This document shows, in pieces, positions 1 through 7,394 of a DNA stretch of 14,956 bases. Source of the stretch: an uncultured Eubacteriaceae bacterium (GTDB lineage Bacteria > Bacillota > Clostridia > Eubacteriales > UBA1433); contig CALGIV010000225.1 in NCBI GenBank assembly GCA_937914785.1, forward strand, positions 1 through 14,956. The letters are read 5' to 3'. The translations under genes and the position numbers were made by a program. The notes under the pieces are model-generated. The model made no database searches. It was given only the letters and a program-made list of their open reading frames with translations, and was not told the origin of the DNA. Every line of letters begins with the position of its first letter. Position 1 is the stretch's first letter.

Positions 1-608
1 ATTTCGATCTATATATCGATACGAGGAATATTGCACCGCCGCAGAAGAAGATCGTCAAAGAGACGATTCCGTATAAAAACGGCGCGTATGACTTCAGCTA
101 TATCGGCGGTGAAGCATTTTATGAAGAGACAACCCTGACGTACACCTTTGACGTCGTGGGGGAAGATATTGAACAGATGCAGCAGAATAAAGACCGGTTT
201 GTCGATTGGCTCTACAGCATCCAGCAGACGAAAATCTACGACGACTATATGCCCGGCTACTACTATGAGGGCAGTATCGACAGCATCGGCTGGAGCGAAG
301 ACGGCGCGCAGGGACAGCTGACGGCCACGTTTAGTGTGTATCCGTACCGCCTGGCGGAAGAGCCGACGGTCGGCATATTTACCATTGAAGGCGAAGGCAT
401 CGTGCAGATCGAAAACACCGGATCACACAAGGTGATTCCGACCTTGGATGCAGATGGACAGTATACAGTCGTTAAAGGCGCGCGCAGCGCTTCGTACGGT
501 GCGGGCGGCGTCAGTCCGGCCTGGCTGGCGCTTGAGCGGGGACTGAATGAATGGGTCGTGCAGGGAGACATCGAACTTGTCGTCTCTTACCGGAAGGAGG
601 TATTGTAG
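1..608 (+). CDS. Phage distal tail protein (Dit family), 5' end missing
   Basis: The reading frame is open from the left edge (first full codon at 3) to the TAG at 606-608, so the start lies outside the window; the GTG at 156 is internal. The visible part is about 201 residues. It has the pattern of siphovirus Dit / Sipho_tail proteins: a short strand segment, a KKIVKETIPYKNGAYDFS stretch that matches the 'P-x-x-x-G-x-x-D' region of the family, then a galectin-like beta-rich C-terminal part. Dit forms the hexameric hub joining the tail tube to the baseplate and receptor-binding proteins. The next gene starts directly after the stop codon, and its ribosome binding site (AAGGAGG, 594-600) lies inside this gene. 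That gene is a Tal-like protein, which is the standard Dit-Tal order in phages of Gram-positive bacteria and supports the call. Confidence 0.82.
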   Translation, partial: FDLYIDTRNIAPPQKKIVKETIPYKNGAYDFSYIGGEAFYEETTLTYTFDVVGEDIEQMQQNKDRFVDWLYSIQQTKIYDDYMPGYYYEGSIDSIGWSEDGAQGQLTATFSVYPYRLAEEPTVGIFTIEGEGIVQIENTGSHKVIPTLDADGQYTVVKGARSASYGAGGVSPAWLALERGLNEWVVQGDIELVVSYRKEVL

Positions 609-2288
609 ATGTATGTCGTACAGATACAGAATGGTGATAATTATTTAACAATCTATGAAACCGGCACGGCAGGCAAAAACAGAGCTTTAAAGTCAGCGAG
701 TATCGTTAAAGGAATCAATACCATTGATTCCTTTAATTTTACCATTTTGCCGGATAATGACGGGTTTTACCAGTTGGTTCCGATGTCGACGAAGGTGGTG
801 GTGTATAACACACAGCGTGGGAAAGTAGAGTTTGCCGGCCGCGTGCTCACAACGACGCCGGAGATGGATACTTCCGGTTTGTTGTCAAAATCAGTTGTCT
901 GTGAGAGCAGGCTGGGCTACCTCTGCGACAGCATCCAGCCGTATACGGCCAAAGAGGCGTACGTGTTGGAAGACTATCTGGCGCTCCTTCTACAAAACCA
1001 CAATGCCATCGTGGAAGAGGATAAGTGCATCCAACCTGGCACGGTTGCGCTCGGTGAAGAAGAAATAGTCATTACGCGCGAACTCAACTATAAGAATACA
1101 TGGCAGGAGCTCACATTGCTGATCGGTGAAATTGGCGGTGAAGTGTGCATGCGCGAAGAAAAAGAGGAAGGGCAGCCGGTTCTTTATCTGGATTATGTCA
1201 AAAGGTTTGGCACGCAGCGCACAACGACGATTGAACTTGGCAAAAATTTAAAATCTATCCGCGAAGAGGACGATATTTCGAATATTATTACGCGGCTGAT
1301 TCCGCTGGGCGCAAAGGTGGAGGGCAATGAACGCCTGACGATTGCGCAGCGGACGGGCAAACCTTATGTAGACAGTGGCCTGATTGATACGTACGGTGTT
1401 GTCGTCGGCGTACAGATTTGGGACGAGATCGATTCGGAGCGCGCGCTGGAAGAAAAAGCGTTGAACTGGCTGAATGAAAATAACCGCATTTTACGTAAAT
1501 GCAACGTCTCAGCGCTCGATTTATCTCTGCTGGGGCTGGATTATGACGATTTTGAGGTTTATGATACGTATCCGGTCGAGCATGAGCTGTTGAATATCAG
1601 TAATATGCTGCGCGTCATTAAAAAGACGATGAATCTTTTAACGCCGCAGGCGTCCGGCCTGGAGTTTGGCGAACGCTGGGTGCTGCAAAGCGATTTGGAG
1701 CTTCGAAGCGCAAAGAAAGCGGACGAAGCATATGGAATGGCCGCCGATGTGCGGGACAGGTTCAGCGAAAAGATTACGGAGCTGGATAATAAGGTATTGA
1801 CGCAGTATTCGGAAATTATGCAAGACAGTGAAGGTATCGTAACGCGGGTTGTAGCGGGGTATATGGATGCGTTGGAAGAAGAAATCGACCGTATGCGAGG
1901 GGATTTCAGTACAGAGATAACGCAAACAGCAAGAAGTATTCGGTTTGATTTTGAAGAAATGCTCGACGATACACAAAGGCAATTGAATGAAGACATTGCC
2001 AACATACATAAATATATTCAGTTTGAAGACGGCGATATTATCCTTGGTGAAGCAGGCAGCCCTTATCAATGCAGAATTACAAATCAGAAGATATCCTTTT
2101 TATTTAACGGAAACGAGGTATCGTTTTTTTCCGGCGATGATATGTTTATCAAACATGGCAACGTTGTTAACGAGCTGTCGTTTGGCAGGATGCAAGCCGA
2201 TGCCGAGATGGATGTATATCAAGATTATTGGAGACAAGGCGTAGATGCACAGGGTGGTTTTTACCTGCGGTATATGCGTACGTCGTAA
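609..2288 (+). CDS. Phage tail endopeptidase-family / Tal-like protein
   Basis: 559 residues, starting at ATG 609 with AAGGAGG 8 bases upstream. The N-terminal two thirds match the 'prophage endopeptidase tail' / minor structural protein family, which forms the trimeric tip below Dit (gp27-like fold). Supporting segments include the SIVKGINTIDSFNFTILPDN start and the TWQELTLLIGEIGGEV stretch near residue 165. Residues roughly 375-465 are rich in charged heptad-like sequence (for example ALEEEIDRMRGDFSTEI) and probably form a trimeric coiled coil. The C-terminal end (GDIILGEAGSPYQCRITNQ, then ISFLFNGNEVSFF) is the short beta-domain typical of these proteins. I see no separate lysozyme or CHAP domain, so this is the short structural form without an obvious lytic domain. 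It is expected to be part of the baseplate and attaches the fibre encoded next. Confidence 0.82.
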   Translation: MYVVQIQNGDNYLTIYETGTAGKNRALKSASIVKGINTIDSFNFTILPDNDGFYQLVPMSTKVVVYNTQRGKVEFAGRVLTTTPEMDTSGLLSKSVVCESRLGYLCDSIQPYTAKEAYVLEDYLALLLQNHNAIVEEDKCIQPGTVALGEEEIVITRELNYKNTWQELTLLIGEIGGEVCMREEKEEGQPVLYLDYVKRFGTQRTTTIELGKNLKSIREEDDISNIITRLIPLGAKVEGNERLTIAQRTGKPYVDSGLIDTYGVVVGVQIWDEIDSERALEEKALNWLNENNRILRKCNVSALDLSLLGLDYDDFEVYDTYPVEHELLNISNMLRVIKKTMNLLTPQASGLEFGERWVLQSDLELRSAKKADEAYGMAADVRDRFSEKITELDNKVLTQYSEIMQDSEGIVTRVVAGYMDALEEEIDRMRGDFSTEITQTARSIRFDFEEMLDDTQRQLNEDIANIHKYIQFEDGDIILGEAGSPYQCRITNQKISFLFNGNEVSFFSGDDMFIKHGNVVNELSFGRMQADAEMDVYQDYWRQGVDAQGGFYLRYMRTS

Positions 2289-2303
2289 AAAAGAGGTGAG
2301 AAA

Positions 2304-4277
2304 ATGGCAAGTAATAAAGTAGCAATACAGGGGGGCAGCTCCTCTTCCTATATTTTCTATATCGACTGGAGCAGCACGGCAGACGTTGCGAACAACCGCT
2401 CGACGGTAACGGCGCGGCTGACGTGTAAGAAGAATCAGGAGAACAGCCAGACATACAACAGCAGTATTAAAGGCGCTTACGTGAAAATAAATGGTTCCGG
2501 CAGCGCGCAGACGGTTGCCTGGGATATGCGCGGTGCCAGTGTCGGCACAGAGCGCACTCTGATAACAAACACGGTGACGGTAAATCACAATGCGGACGGT
2601 ACGAAATCCATTCCAATCACGGCATACCTGCCGACGGATACGACGGTTGGCGGGACGGTATCGGGCAGTACGACGGCGGCTTTAGACAGGATCCCACGCG
2701 CGACAACGCCGACAGTATCGGCTAAAACTGTTGAAATGGGCTCAGCAGTTACCATTAATCTGCAGCGTGCTTCCAGCAGCTTTACGCATACGATCAGATA
2801 TAGTTTTGGAGACCTGTCTGGTCAAACATCCGGTTTGGCGGCGTCCTCCGGCGTCGGCACATCGACAACCTTTACCCCGCCGGTAAGTCTGGCCGGTCAA
2901 ATCAAAAATACGACGAGCGGTACTTGTACGATTACCGTTACAACATACAGCGGCAGTACAGTGGTTGGAAAAGCAGAGATTGTTAAATTGGAATTAATCG
3001 TTCCATCATCTGTAAAGCCAACCATTTCGACGATTAACATCTCGGAAGGAGCCGGCAGTCCGCCGAATATTGCCGGGCAATTTGGGCGGTTTATTCAATC
3101 GAAGTCCAAGCTGAAGGTAGCGACAACTGCAGCGGGTATTTATGGCTCCGATATTAAAAGCTATACTGTGACGGTGGATGGGACGACGTATAATGGGCAG
3201 ACGATTACATCAAACGCTATGATGACTTCCGGCAACAGGACGGTCAGCGTTACTGTAACAGACAATCGAAACAGAACGGCAACGTCCAGCCGAACGGTAG
3301 CTGTCACAGCGTATAAGCCGCCTGTAATCGAGGAACTTACAGCAGCACGCTGCAGAGATGCGGCGGGAACGTATGAAGATTCAGACGGTACGTATGTTAG
3401 AGTAAAGGTAAAAGGCGAAATCGCAAACATCCCCAATAATCCGAAAAAATTTGTATTGAAATATAAAAAGCAAAGCGAATCGGCATGGCAAACGCAAGTG
3501 CTGGCGGAAGCTTTTACGTATAATAATACGGTGGTAGTTTCAAGTATCAATGCGATGTCGACGTATGATTTTGCCGTGGAAGCGACGGACTTTTTTAGTG
3601 ACGTAGATAATCCTGTTACACGCTCGATAACTATACCGACAGCGCAATATACATATCACGCCAGAAGCGGCGGCAAAGGGCTTGCAGTTGGTAAAGCCAG
3701 CGAGACAGATGGATTGTTTGATGTGGCGTGGAATATGAAGGCGAAAGGGTTGTTGTTGAATGATCCGCTGACAATACCCAATGGCGGTACAGGTGGGATT
3801 ACATCGAAAAGCGCGCGAATGAACCTGGATGTATATAGTAAGGCGGAAACAAGAACGGAAATATTGGCAACGCAAAAGCCGTTTATGACTTTAAGAGGGA
3901 CAAATTCATCGGTAAATACGTCGTCAGCAATTACGACATTGGCTTTAGCAACTACAGTAGCAAGTGTAAATACGTCAGGCTATCTGCAAAGGTATAGTAA
4001 CACGGTACAATGCTTAAAAGCAGGATATGTTCTAATCAGTGGTGCGATATATTACAGCGTTCCAGCAGCCGGAAGTTACGGAGCTTATATTTATGTTGGT
4101 AATTCCGAAGCATTTTCTGTGTATCGTTATCATTCGAATACCGGCGCTGTCAGTGCCGGGACGAGTATTGTGCGTGTAGCGGCAAGCGATTATATATACT
4201 TAAGGTCGAGAAGTTCCGTTTCCGCAACTTGCAGTACGGCGAATGCAGCAACCTATTTGACAGTAATGTATATTTGA
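2304..4277 (+). CDS. Phage tail fibre, DUF859-type, probable receptor-binding protein
   Basis: 657 residues, starting at ATG 2304 after AGAGGTG. The first ~480 residues are Thr/Ser/Gly-rich and made of repeated beta-sandwich (Ig/fibronectin-like) units. The N-terminal motif set (YIFYIDWSSTADVANNRSTV, then VTVNHNADGTKSIPI and TAALDRIPRATTP) is characteristic of siphovirus DUF859 minor structural proteins. Around residue 493 comes NGGTGGITSKSARMNL, the short glycine-rich 'GGTG...AR' hinge common in tail fibres, followed by a hydrophilic link. The last ~120 residues (LRGTNSSVNTSSAI to the end) alternate polar and hydrophobic residues and end in TYLTVMYI. This looks like a trimeric jelly-roll head that would contact the host surface. 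The gene lies between Tal and holin, the expected place for a receptor-binding fibre. Assignment to the family is firm; receptor binding by the C-terminus is inferred. Confidence 0.8.
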   Translation: MASNKVAIQGGSSSSYIFYIDWSSTADVANNRSTVTARLTCKKNQENSQTYNSSIKGAYVKINGSGSAQTVAWDMRGASVGTERTLITNTVTVNHNADGTKSIPITAYLPTDTTVGGTVSGSTTAALDRIPRATTPTVSAKTVEMGSAVTINLQRASSSFTHTIRYSFGDLSGQTSGLAASSGVGTSTTFTPPVSLAGQIKNTTSGTCTITVTTYSGSTVVGKAEIVKLELIVPSSVKPTISTINISEGAGSPPNIAGQFGRFIQSKSKLKVATTAAGIYGSDIKSYTVTVDGTTYNGQTITSNAMMTSGNRTVSVTVTDNRNRTATSSRTVAVTAYKPPVIEELTAARCRDAAGTYEDSDGTYVRVKVKGEIANIPNNPKKFVLKYKKQSESAWQTQVLAEAFTYNNTVVVSSINAMSTYDFAVEATDFFSDVDNPVTRSITIPTAQYTYHARSGGKGLAVGKASETDGLFDVAWNMKAKGLLLNDPLTIPNGGTGGITSKSARMNLDVYSKAETRTEILATQKPFMTLRGTNSSVNTSSAITTLALATTVASVNTSGYLQRYSNTVQCLKAGYVLISGAIYYSVPAAGSYGAYIYVGNSEAFSVYRYHSNTGAVSAGTSIVRVAASDYIYLRSRSSVSATCSTANAATYLTVMYI

Positions 4278-4288
4278 TGGTGGTATAA

Positions 4289-4513
4289 ATGATAAAGAAT
4301 AAATTTGCAGAACTGATCAACGTTAAAACGCTTGTCACTTTTGTTGTGACAGGCGTTTTTGCTGCTCTGGCATTAAGAGGCACTATTGCGCCGGACGTCG
4401 TGATGACGATCGTAACGATGGTCATTTCATTTTATTTTGGCACACAACATGAAAAACAATTGACAAAAGAGGAAAATGATACAACAGGAGGGCAGGAAGA
4501 TGCTGACGGTTAA
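4289..4513 (+). CDS. Phage holin, small two-helix membrane protein
   Basis: 74 residues with two predicted membrane helices (about 14-30 and 34-51) joined by a short turn (ALRGTIAPD), followed by a hydrophilic acidic tail. The ISFYFGTQHEK segment after helix 2 is seen in small phage holins of Bacillota. Holins accumulate in the cytoplasmic membrane and time the release or activation of the endolysin. The start at ATG 4289 is 11 bases after the fibre stop, with a modest GGTGG site. The last 14 bases overlap the endolysin start, so the two are translationally coupled. An unusual feature is a strong hairpin followed by a T-run at 4325-4360, inside codons 13-24. Confidence 0.8.
   Translation: MIKNKFAELINVKTLVTFVVTGVFAALALRGTIAPDVVMTIVTMVISFYFGTQHEKQLTKEENDTTGGQEDADG
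4325..4360 (+). terminator. Terminator-like hairpin inside the holin coding sequence
   Basis: AAAACGCTTGTCAC (4325-4338) pairs with GTGACAGGCGTTTT (4346-4359) over 14 base pairs, with one G-U wobble (4332 with 4353). The loop is seven bases, TTTTGTT, and the right arm runs straight into TTTTT (4356-4360). This is the form of an intrinsic terminator or attenuator, yet it falls in the first membrane helix of the holin. It could reduce readthrough into the lysis genes, act as an RNA structure that delays holin translation, or be an accident of codon choice. The structure is read directly from the sequence; its activity is not known. Confidence 0.5.
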
Positions 4514-5216
4514 GCAACGGCAATTAAACTTAAAACATACAGGGTTTTACTTTGGCGATATCGACGGTATCGAAGGGCCGCAGACAAAGCAGGCGTACAG
4601 AGATTTCCAGCAGGCGCAAAAGCTTACGGCAGACGGCATTTACGGGCCGTTGACAGAAACGGCATTATTGCAGTGTATCAAAGAGTTGCAGTATCGTCTA
4701 AATGATGACGGCGAATCGGGTCTGACAATAGACGGCCTTGTTGGGGCCAAGACGATCGCGGCAATCAAGAAGTATCAGACAGCAAAAGGGCTCGCCGTAG
4801 ACGGTATTGCGGGAGCAAAAACTTTAGCTCAACTCAGTGCGGTCCGGCTTCCATCAAAAGAGGTAGTATGGGGTGCTGTCAGGTATTTTGACAAAGAAGA
4901 ATTTAAGTGTGAATGCAACGGCAAATATTGCAATGGTTATCCGGCCGATCTTTCACTGAAATTGGTCGAAATCCTTGATAAAGTACGCGCGAAGTACGGC
5001 AAGCCGATTCAGATCACGAGCGGGCTGCGCTGTGTGAAGCAGAATCAACTCGATGGCGGGATTGCCAGCAGTAAGCACCTGTACGGTAAAGCGGCTGATT
5101 TTTGGTTTAGCGGGATGGACAAGCAGGCAGTTATCGGATATTGTTATGCGTTGGGGTGCAGTTATGCCTATACGAATCGCACGACAATGCTTTACGCGGT
5201 ACATGTGGAAGTTTAG
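4500..5216 (+). CDS. Phage endolysin: two peptidoglycan-binding domains plus M15 peptidase
   Basis: The chosen start is ATG 4500, giving 238 residues, because AGGAGGG (4486-4492) is 7 bases upstream. The in-frame ATG at 4476 has no such site and would place the ribosome site within the gene. Residues ~5-60 and ~62-112 are two peptidoglycan-binding type 1 repeats (FYFGDIDGIEGPQTKQAYRD; then LTIDGLVGAKTIAAIKKYQ). Residues ~125-238 are an M15-family D-Ala/L-Ala carboxy- or endopeptidase. It has the SKHLYGKAAD motif (H193, D200) and the terminal HVEV (H235), which supply the zinc ligands. There is also a cysteine-rich CECNGKYC stretch at 137-144. The enzyme would cut the stem peptide of the cell wall at lysis. 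It has no signal peptide, so it depends on the upstream overlapping holin for access to the wall. Confidence 0.88.
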   Translation: MLTVKQRQLNLKHTGFYFGDIDGIEGPQTKQAYRDFQQAQKLTADGIYGPLTETALLQCIKELQYRLNDDGESGLTIDGLVGAKTIAAIKKYQTAKGLAVDGIAGAKTLAQLSAVRLPSKEVVWGAVRYFDKEEFKCECNGKYCNGYPADLSLKLVEILDKVRAKYGKPIQITSGLRCVKQNQLDGGIASSKHLYGKAADFWFSGMDKQAVIGYCYALGCSYAYTNRTTMLYAVHVEV

Positions 5217-5220
5217 CAAT

Positions 5221-5538
5221 ATGTTGGAGTGGACAATTATTTTAAATATCGTGCAGACGATTGTCGCCGCGATGATCATCTGGTATTGGCAGCGCAGGCA
5301 GACAAAGAAGGAAGCGATTGTGGCGAGGCGCGCTGAGATCAGAAAAGAGGAAAGCCTGCTGAGTCTGGAGATGAATATGGCCAATGCGAAATTGACGTAT
5401 GCCGTAGCGAAGGCCTATAAAAAAGGAGAGCTTAACGGTGAATTGGATGAAGGGATCAACGCTTATAAAGAGGCGAAAGACAAGTATTTGAAGTTTTTGA
5501 ATGAACAGGCAAGCGAAAGCCTGAACAGGAAGCATTAG
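5221..5538 (+). CDS. Small phage protein: N-terminal membrane helix and coiled coil
   Basis: 105 residues from ATG 5221 (weak GGAAG site 9 bases upstream); ATG 5203 is a less likely alternative that overlaps the endolysin. The frame stays open back to 5053, but that stretch is only a shadow of the endolysin. Residues ~5-23 form one membrane helix (IILNIVQTIVAAMIIWYW). It is followed by a strongly basic patch (QRRQTKKEAIVARR), then a long charged amphipathic helix to about residue 96. Proteins of this layout are common just after endolysins in Bacillota prophages and have no established function. Gene position suggests a role in lysis (second holin, antiholin or spanin-like). The basic patch after the helix predicts a cytoplasmic C-terminus, which argues against a classical inner-membrane spanin. 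Confidence 0.6.
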   Translation: MLEWTIILNIVQTIVAAMIIWYWQRRQTKKEAIVARRAEIRKEESLLSLEMNMANAKLTYAVAKAYKKGELNGELDEGINAYKEAKDKYLKFLNEQASESLNRKH

Positions 5539-5557
5539 GGGGCAATAGTGCCCCTTT
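5539..5557 (+). terminator. Probable terminator of the phage late operon
   Basis: GGGGCA (5539-5544) and TGCCCC (5549-5554) form a GC-rich 6-bp stem with a 4-base loop directly after the last lysis-cassette stop codon, followed by TTTCATCCTTTT. The T-run is interrupted, so termination may be partial, but the placement fits the end of the tail-lysis transcript. Confidence 0.55.
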
Positions 5558-6132
5558 CATCCTTTTATAGCAGTTTATGATTGAAAACAGGGCGCATTTT
5601 CGTTATGGGCATATGATATTTATTGCTGCTGAGGACATTTTGGAGTTTTTCATCGTTTCAATCAGCAGTCAGGATATATCGAATGACGCGTGAGACTTAT
5701 TGAACTGTGTACGGGTAACGGGGGTGCTTGGGGAGGAAATGCCAAAAGACATTTGCCGATTCGTCAATGCAGTGTTCTGGATATTACGCATCGGCGCGCC
5801 TTATCCGAAATGTTGGCACAGTATTTACTATACGCGATGTAAACGGAACGGCCCAAGGGCTGCCAGACCGCTTCTGTACTCTTAATTCGGTTCACTGTTT
5901 TTATTATTTTGAGCCGGTCCAAAGGACCCAGTCCTCAGAAAAACTCCGGCCGGGCGTTATTCATTTTATAATAGGAGCTTTGGAATGGGCTGTGGTACAC
6001 GAACAGCAAGTACAGCATATTATAAGAATATACACGTAAAGAAAAGTGTTTCTAATGGTCAGCGCTGTTGGGAACCGCTGTTTTACGAGATGACGCAGGT
6101 GCGTCGATGAATATAATATAAGAGGTATAAAA
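5558..6132. other. About 575 bases without a supportable gene
   Basis: No open frame here has both a convincing ribosome site and protein-like composition. The longest + frames (about 60-100 codons, TTG-started) read as random sequence. A 50-codon GTG frame at 5690-5842 is the most protein-like, but its nearest AGGA is too far upstream. Small palindromes are present: GGTCC-AAA-GGACC (5916-5928), and GACGCA-GG-TGCGTC (6092-6105) just before the collagen-like gene. The latter could be an operator or an RNA hairpin in that gene's leader. This is the junction between the phage late operon and the accessory genes. I could not identify an attachment site. Confidence 0.5.
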
Positions 6133-6669
6133 ATGAACTATATGCATTATTGTTACAATTGCTGTATGCAAGGGCCGCCGGGTGTGCAGGGGCCACAGGG
6201 AATACAGGGCCCTCCCGGTCCCGGCGTGGCGCCTGCCTGGTTTAATGCCGTATCTGTTGGAGGTTCGCAGGATCTGGCGTTGGATGAAAATGTAATATTT
6301 TTGCTTTCGCAGCAAACCCCTGGCGACTTTACCTTTACGGATGGAAGCGACATAATTACGATAAACACGCCCGGAACATACAAAATAGACTATGAGGTTA
6401 CGCTAAGAGGGACGGACGGCACGATAAATTCAGCCTATGCGATCGTTGTGAATGGAGCAGAACATCCGTTTTCGCTCTTCGGTATGCATCACAATGGCAG
6501 CAGTAGCGGTAGATTCGGTTACACGGGGTTTTTGATTGTGCAAAGCGTAACGGCAGGAACCACGATTCAACTTCGCCACAAATCATCTACGTTGGATAGA
6601 TTGGATGGAACGGGTATTGATGGTCAGGACATCAACAGGGCGGCAATCTTGATTCAAAGAGTTTCCTGA
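6133..6669 (+). CDS. Short collagen-like protein with BclA-type C-terminal domain
   Basis: 178 residues from ATG 6133 with AGAGGT upstream. The N-terminus (MNYMHYCYNCC) has three cysteines in the first 11 residues and no signal peptide. Residues 14-31 are six uninterrupted Gly-X-Y triplets (GPPGVQGPQGIQGPPGPG), the collagen triple-helix signature. The remaining ~145 residues are beta-rich (ITINTPGTYKIDYEVTLRG and FLIVQSVTAGTTIQLRHKSS), the pattern of the trimeric TNF/C1q-like domain at the end of BclA exosporium glycoproteins and many bacterial collagen-like surface proteins. It should form a trimer, perhaps disulphide-linked through the CYNCC cluster. It stands alone on its strand, downstream of the phage lysis genes and upstream of an IS remnant. 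It could be a lysogenic-conversion cargo gene, a virion fibre, or a host surface protein. The domain call is good; localisation is unknown. Confidence 0.78.
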   Translation: MNYMHYCYNCCMQGPPGVQGPQGIQGPPGPGVAPAWFNAVSVGGSQDLALDENVIFLLSQQTPGDFTFTDGSDIITINTPGTYKIDYEVTLRGTDGTINSAYAIVVNGAEHPFSLFGMHHNGSSSGRFGYTGFLIVQSVTAGTTIQLRHKSSTLDRLDGTGIDGQDINRAAILIQRVS

Positions 6670-6716
6670 CATAATGGAATATGATCAAGATGATCAATGC
6701 ATCCTGTTAAAGGTTT

Positions 6717-7298
6717 AGATAGTATCGACAAAAGTTATGCTAAAACTGCCAGCCACAGGGCGATGCAGCAGAGGTGTACAACCGCAATAAAAGGAGCGGT
6801 TGTCTTTGCATAGTGTGAGCAATACCGCGCCGAAATCTCAGATAAAGAAAAGCATTTTCAACCAGAGGCCGGATACAGTAAGTAAAGATATGGGTCATAA
6901 TCTTACTGCTCTTTCCGGTTTCTTTCAGGTGGTATAACAATCTGCATTCCCAATTCACGGCAGTTTTGAGAAAAGAGTTCACATCAGATCCCTTGTCATC
7001 AAGCAGCCTATCAACTGTAAATCTACCAATTAGAGTATGTACTTATAATCAGTAGTGGTATTTGCTGTGATGAGAACTCGGACTGGCTGTTCGCATTCAC
7101 AGCCACTTGGTATTGCGGCTCTTTTTATGCGTTGCATGTCCTGATGGTTGCCGTTGGCACCGGCGGCAGAGCCCGCCAGAGGGCACCGGTGTATAGTACC
7201 GAAAAACCACATTGATGAATTGGCGAGTGTCGTTGGCATTTCCGCCTCAAGCGCTGTAGTATGCGGTTATAAAAGGAAGACGTTTTACTACACTATCT
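6717..7298 (-). mobile_element. Decayed IS5-family insertion sequence
   Basis: Two matching ends bracket a broken transposase. AGATAGTATCGACAAAAG at 6717-6734, and AGATAGTGTAGTAAAACG read on the - strand from 7298 to 7281, agree at 13 of 18 positions, including the first seven. The 582-bp distance is shorter than the roughly 850 bp typical of one-gene IS5-family elements. This agrees with the loss of the middle of the transposase, so it is an old, immobile copy. I could not recognise a clean target-site duplication. The transposase fragments identify the family independently of the ends. Confidence 0.7.
6735..7250 (-). pseudogene. IS5-family transposase remnant, frameshifted with internal deletion
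   Basis: Read on the - strand, conserved transposase pieces appear in order but in different frames. An N-terminal piece, LYTGALWRALPP, corresponds to the 'LRTG-x-WR-x-LPP' motif, with a frameshifted GANGNHQ after it. Then come the PVRVLIT and DRLLDDKGSDVNSFLK pieces (second catalytic Asp region), MQIVIPPERNRKEQ, VENAFLYLRFRRGIA (near 6862-6818, containing the catalytic Glu), and a final LCCIALWLAVL ending at the TAA complement at 6735-6737. The stretch holding the first catalytic Asp appears to be missing, and stop codons and frameshifts lie between pieces. The gene cannot make an active enzyme. The right boundary of the coding remnant is approximate. Confidence 0.78.
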
Positions 7299-7299
7299 G

Positions 7300-7320
7300 G
7301 AGAAGCCTCGGTAGCTTCTC
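7300..7320. terminator. Hairpin beside the IS remnant, possible displaced terminator
   Basis: GAGAAGC (7300-7306) and GCTTCTC (7314-7320) make a perfect 7-bp stem with a 7-base loop, followed by ATTTATT on the + strand. It begins directly after the right end of the IS remnant. If the IS is removed in thought, it lies about 50 bases after the collagen-like gene's stop, so it may once have terminated that gene. The T-run is poor, so this is tentative. Confidence 0.3.
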
Positions 7321-7394
7321 ATTTATTGAAGTGTGGACGTTTTGAAAATCAGGTGCTTTGGCGCTTCTATAGTATACTGAATTGGCTTCAGTAG

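Noticed and set aside
1559..2069. Long minus-strand frames opposite the Tal-like gene
   Set aside because: They are complements of the coiled-coil coding region, with serine/leucine-rich shadow composition and no ribosome sites.
4476..4499. Earlier ATG start for the endolysin
   Set aside because: The strong AGGAGGG site lies inside this extension and is correctly spaced for ATG 4500.
5053..5220. N-terminal extension of the small membrane/coiled-coil protein in the same open frame
   Set aside because: The extension overlaps the endolysin's M15 domain in another frame and reads as shadow sequence; ATG 5221, directly after the endolysin stop, begins a sensible membrane helix.
5690..5842. 50-codon GTG frame in the gene-poor stretch
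   Set aside because: No ribosome site at usable distance (nearest AGGA about 16 bases away) and no recognisable motif.
5728..6039. 103-codon TTG-started frame
   Set aside because: Random-looking composition, no ribosome site fitting the frame and no domain pattern.
6112..6117. TATAAT as a -10 box for the collagen-like gene
   Set aside because: Transcription would begin within the ribosome binding site and there is no -35-like hexamer at the right spacing.
6680..6697. Repeated TGATCA palindromes as an operator or attachment site
   Set aside because: Two 6-bp palindromes in AT-rich sequence are too short to separate from chance, with no second copy elsewhere in the window.
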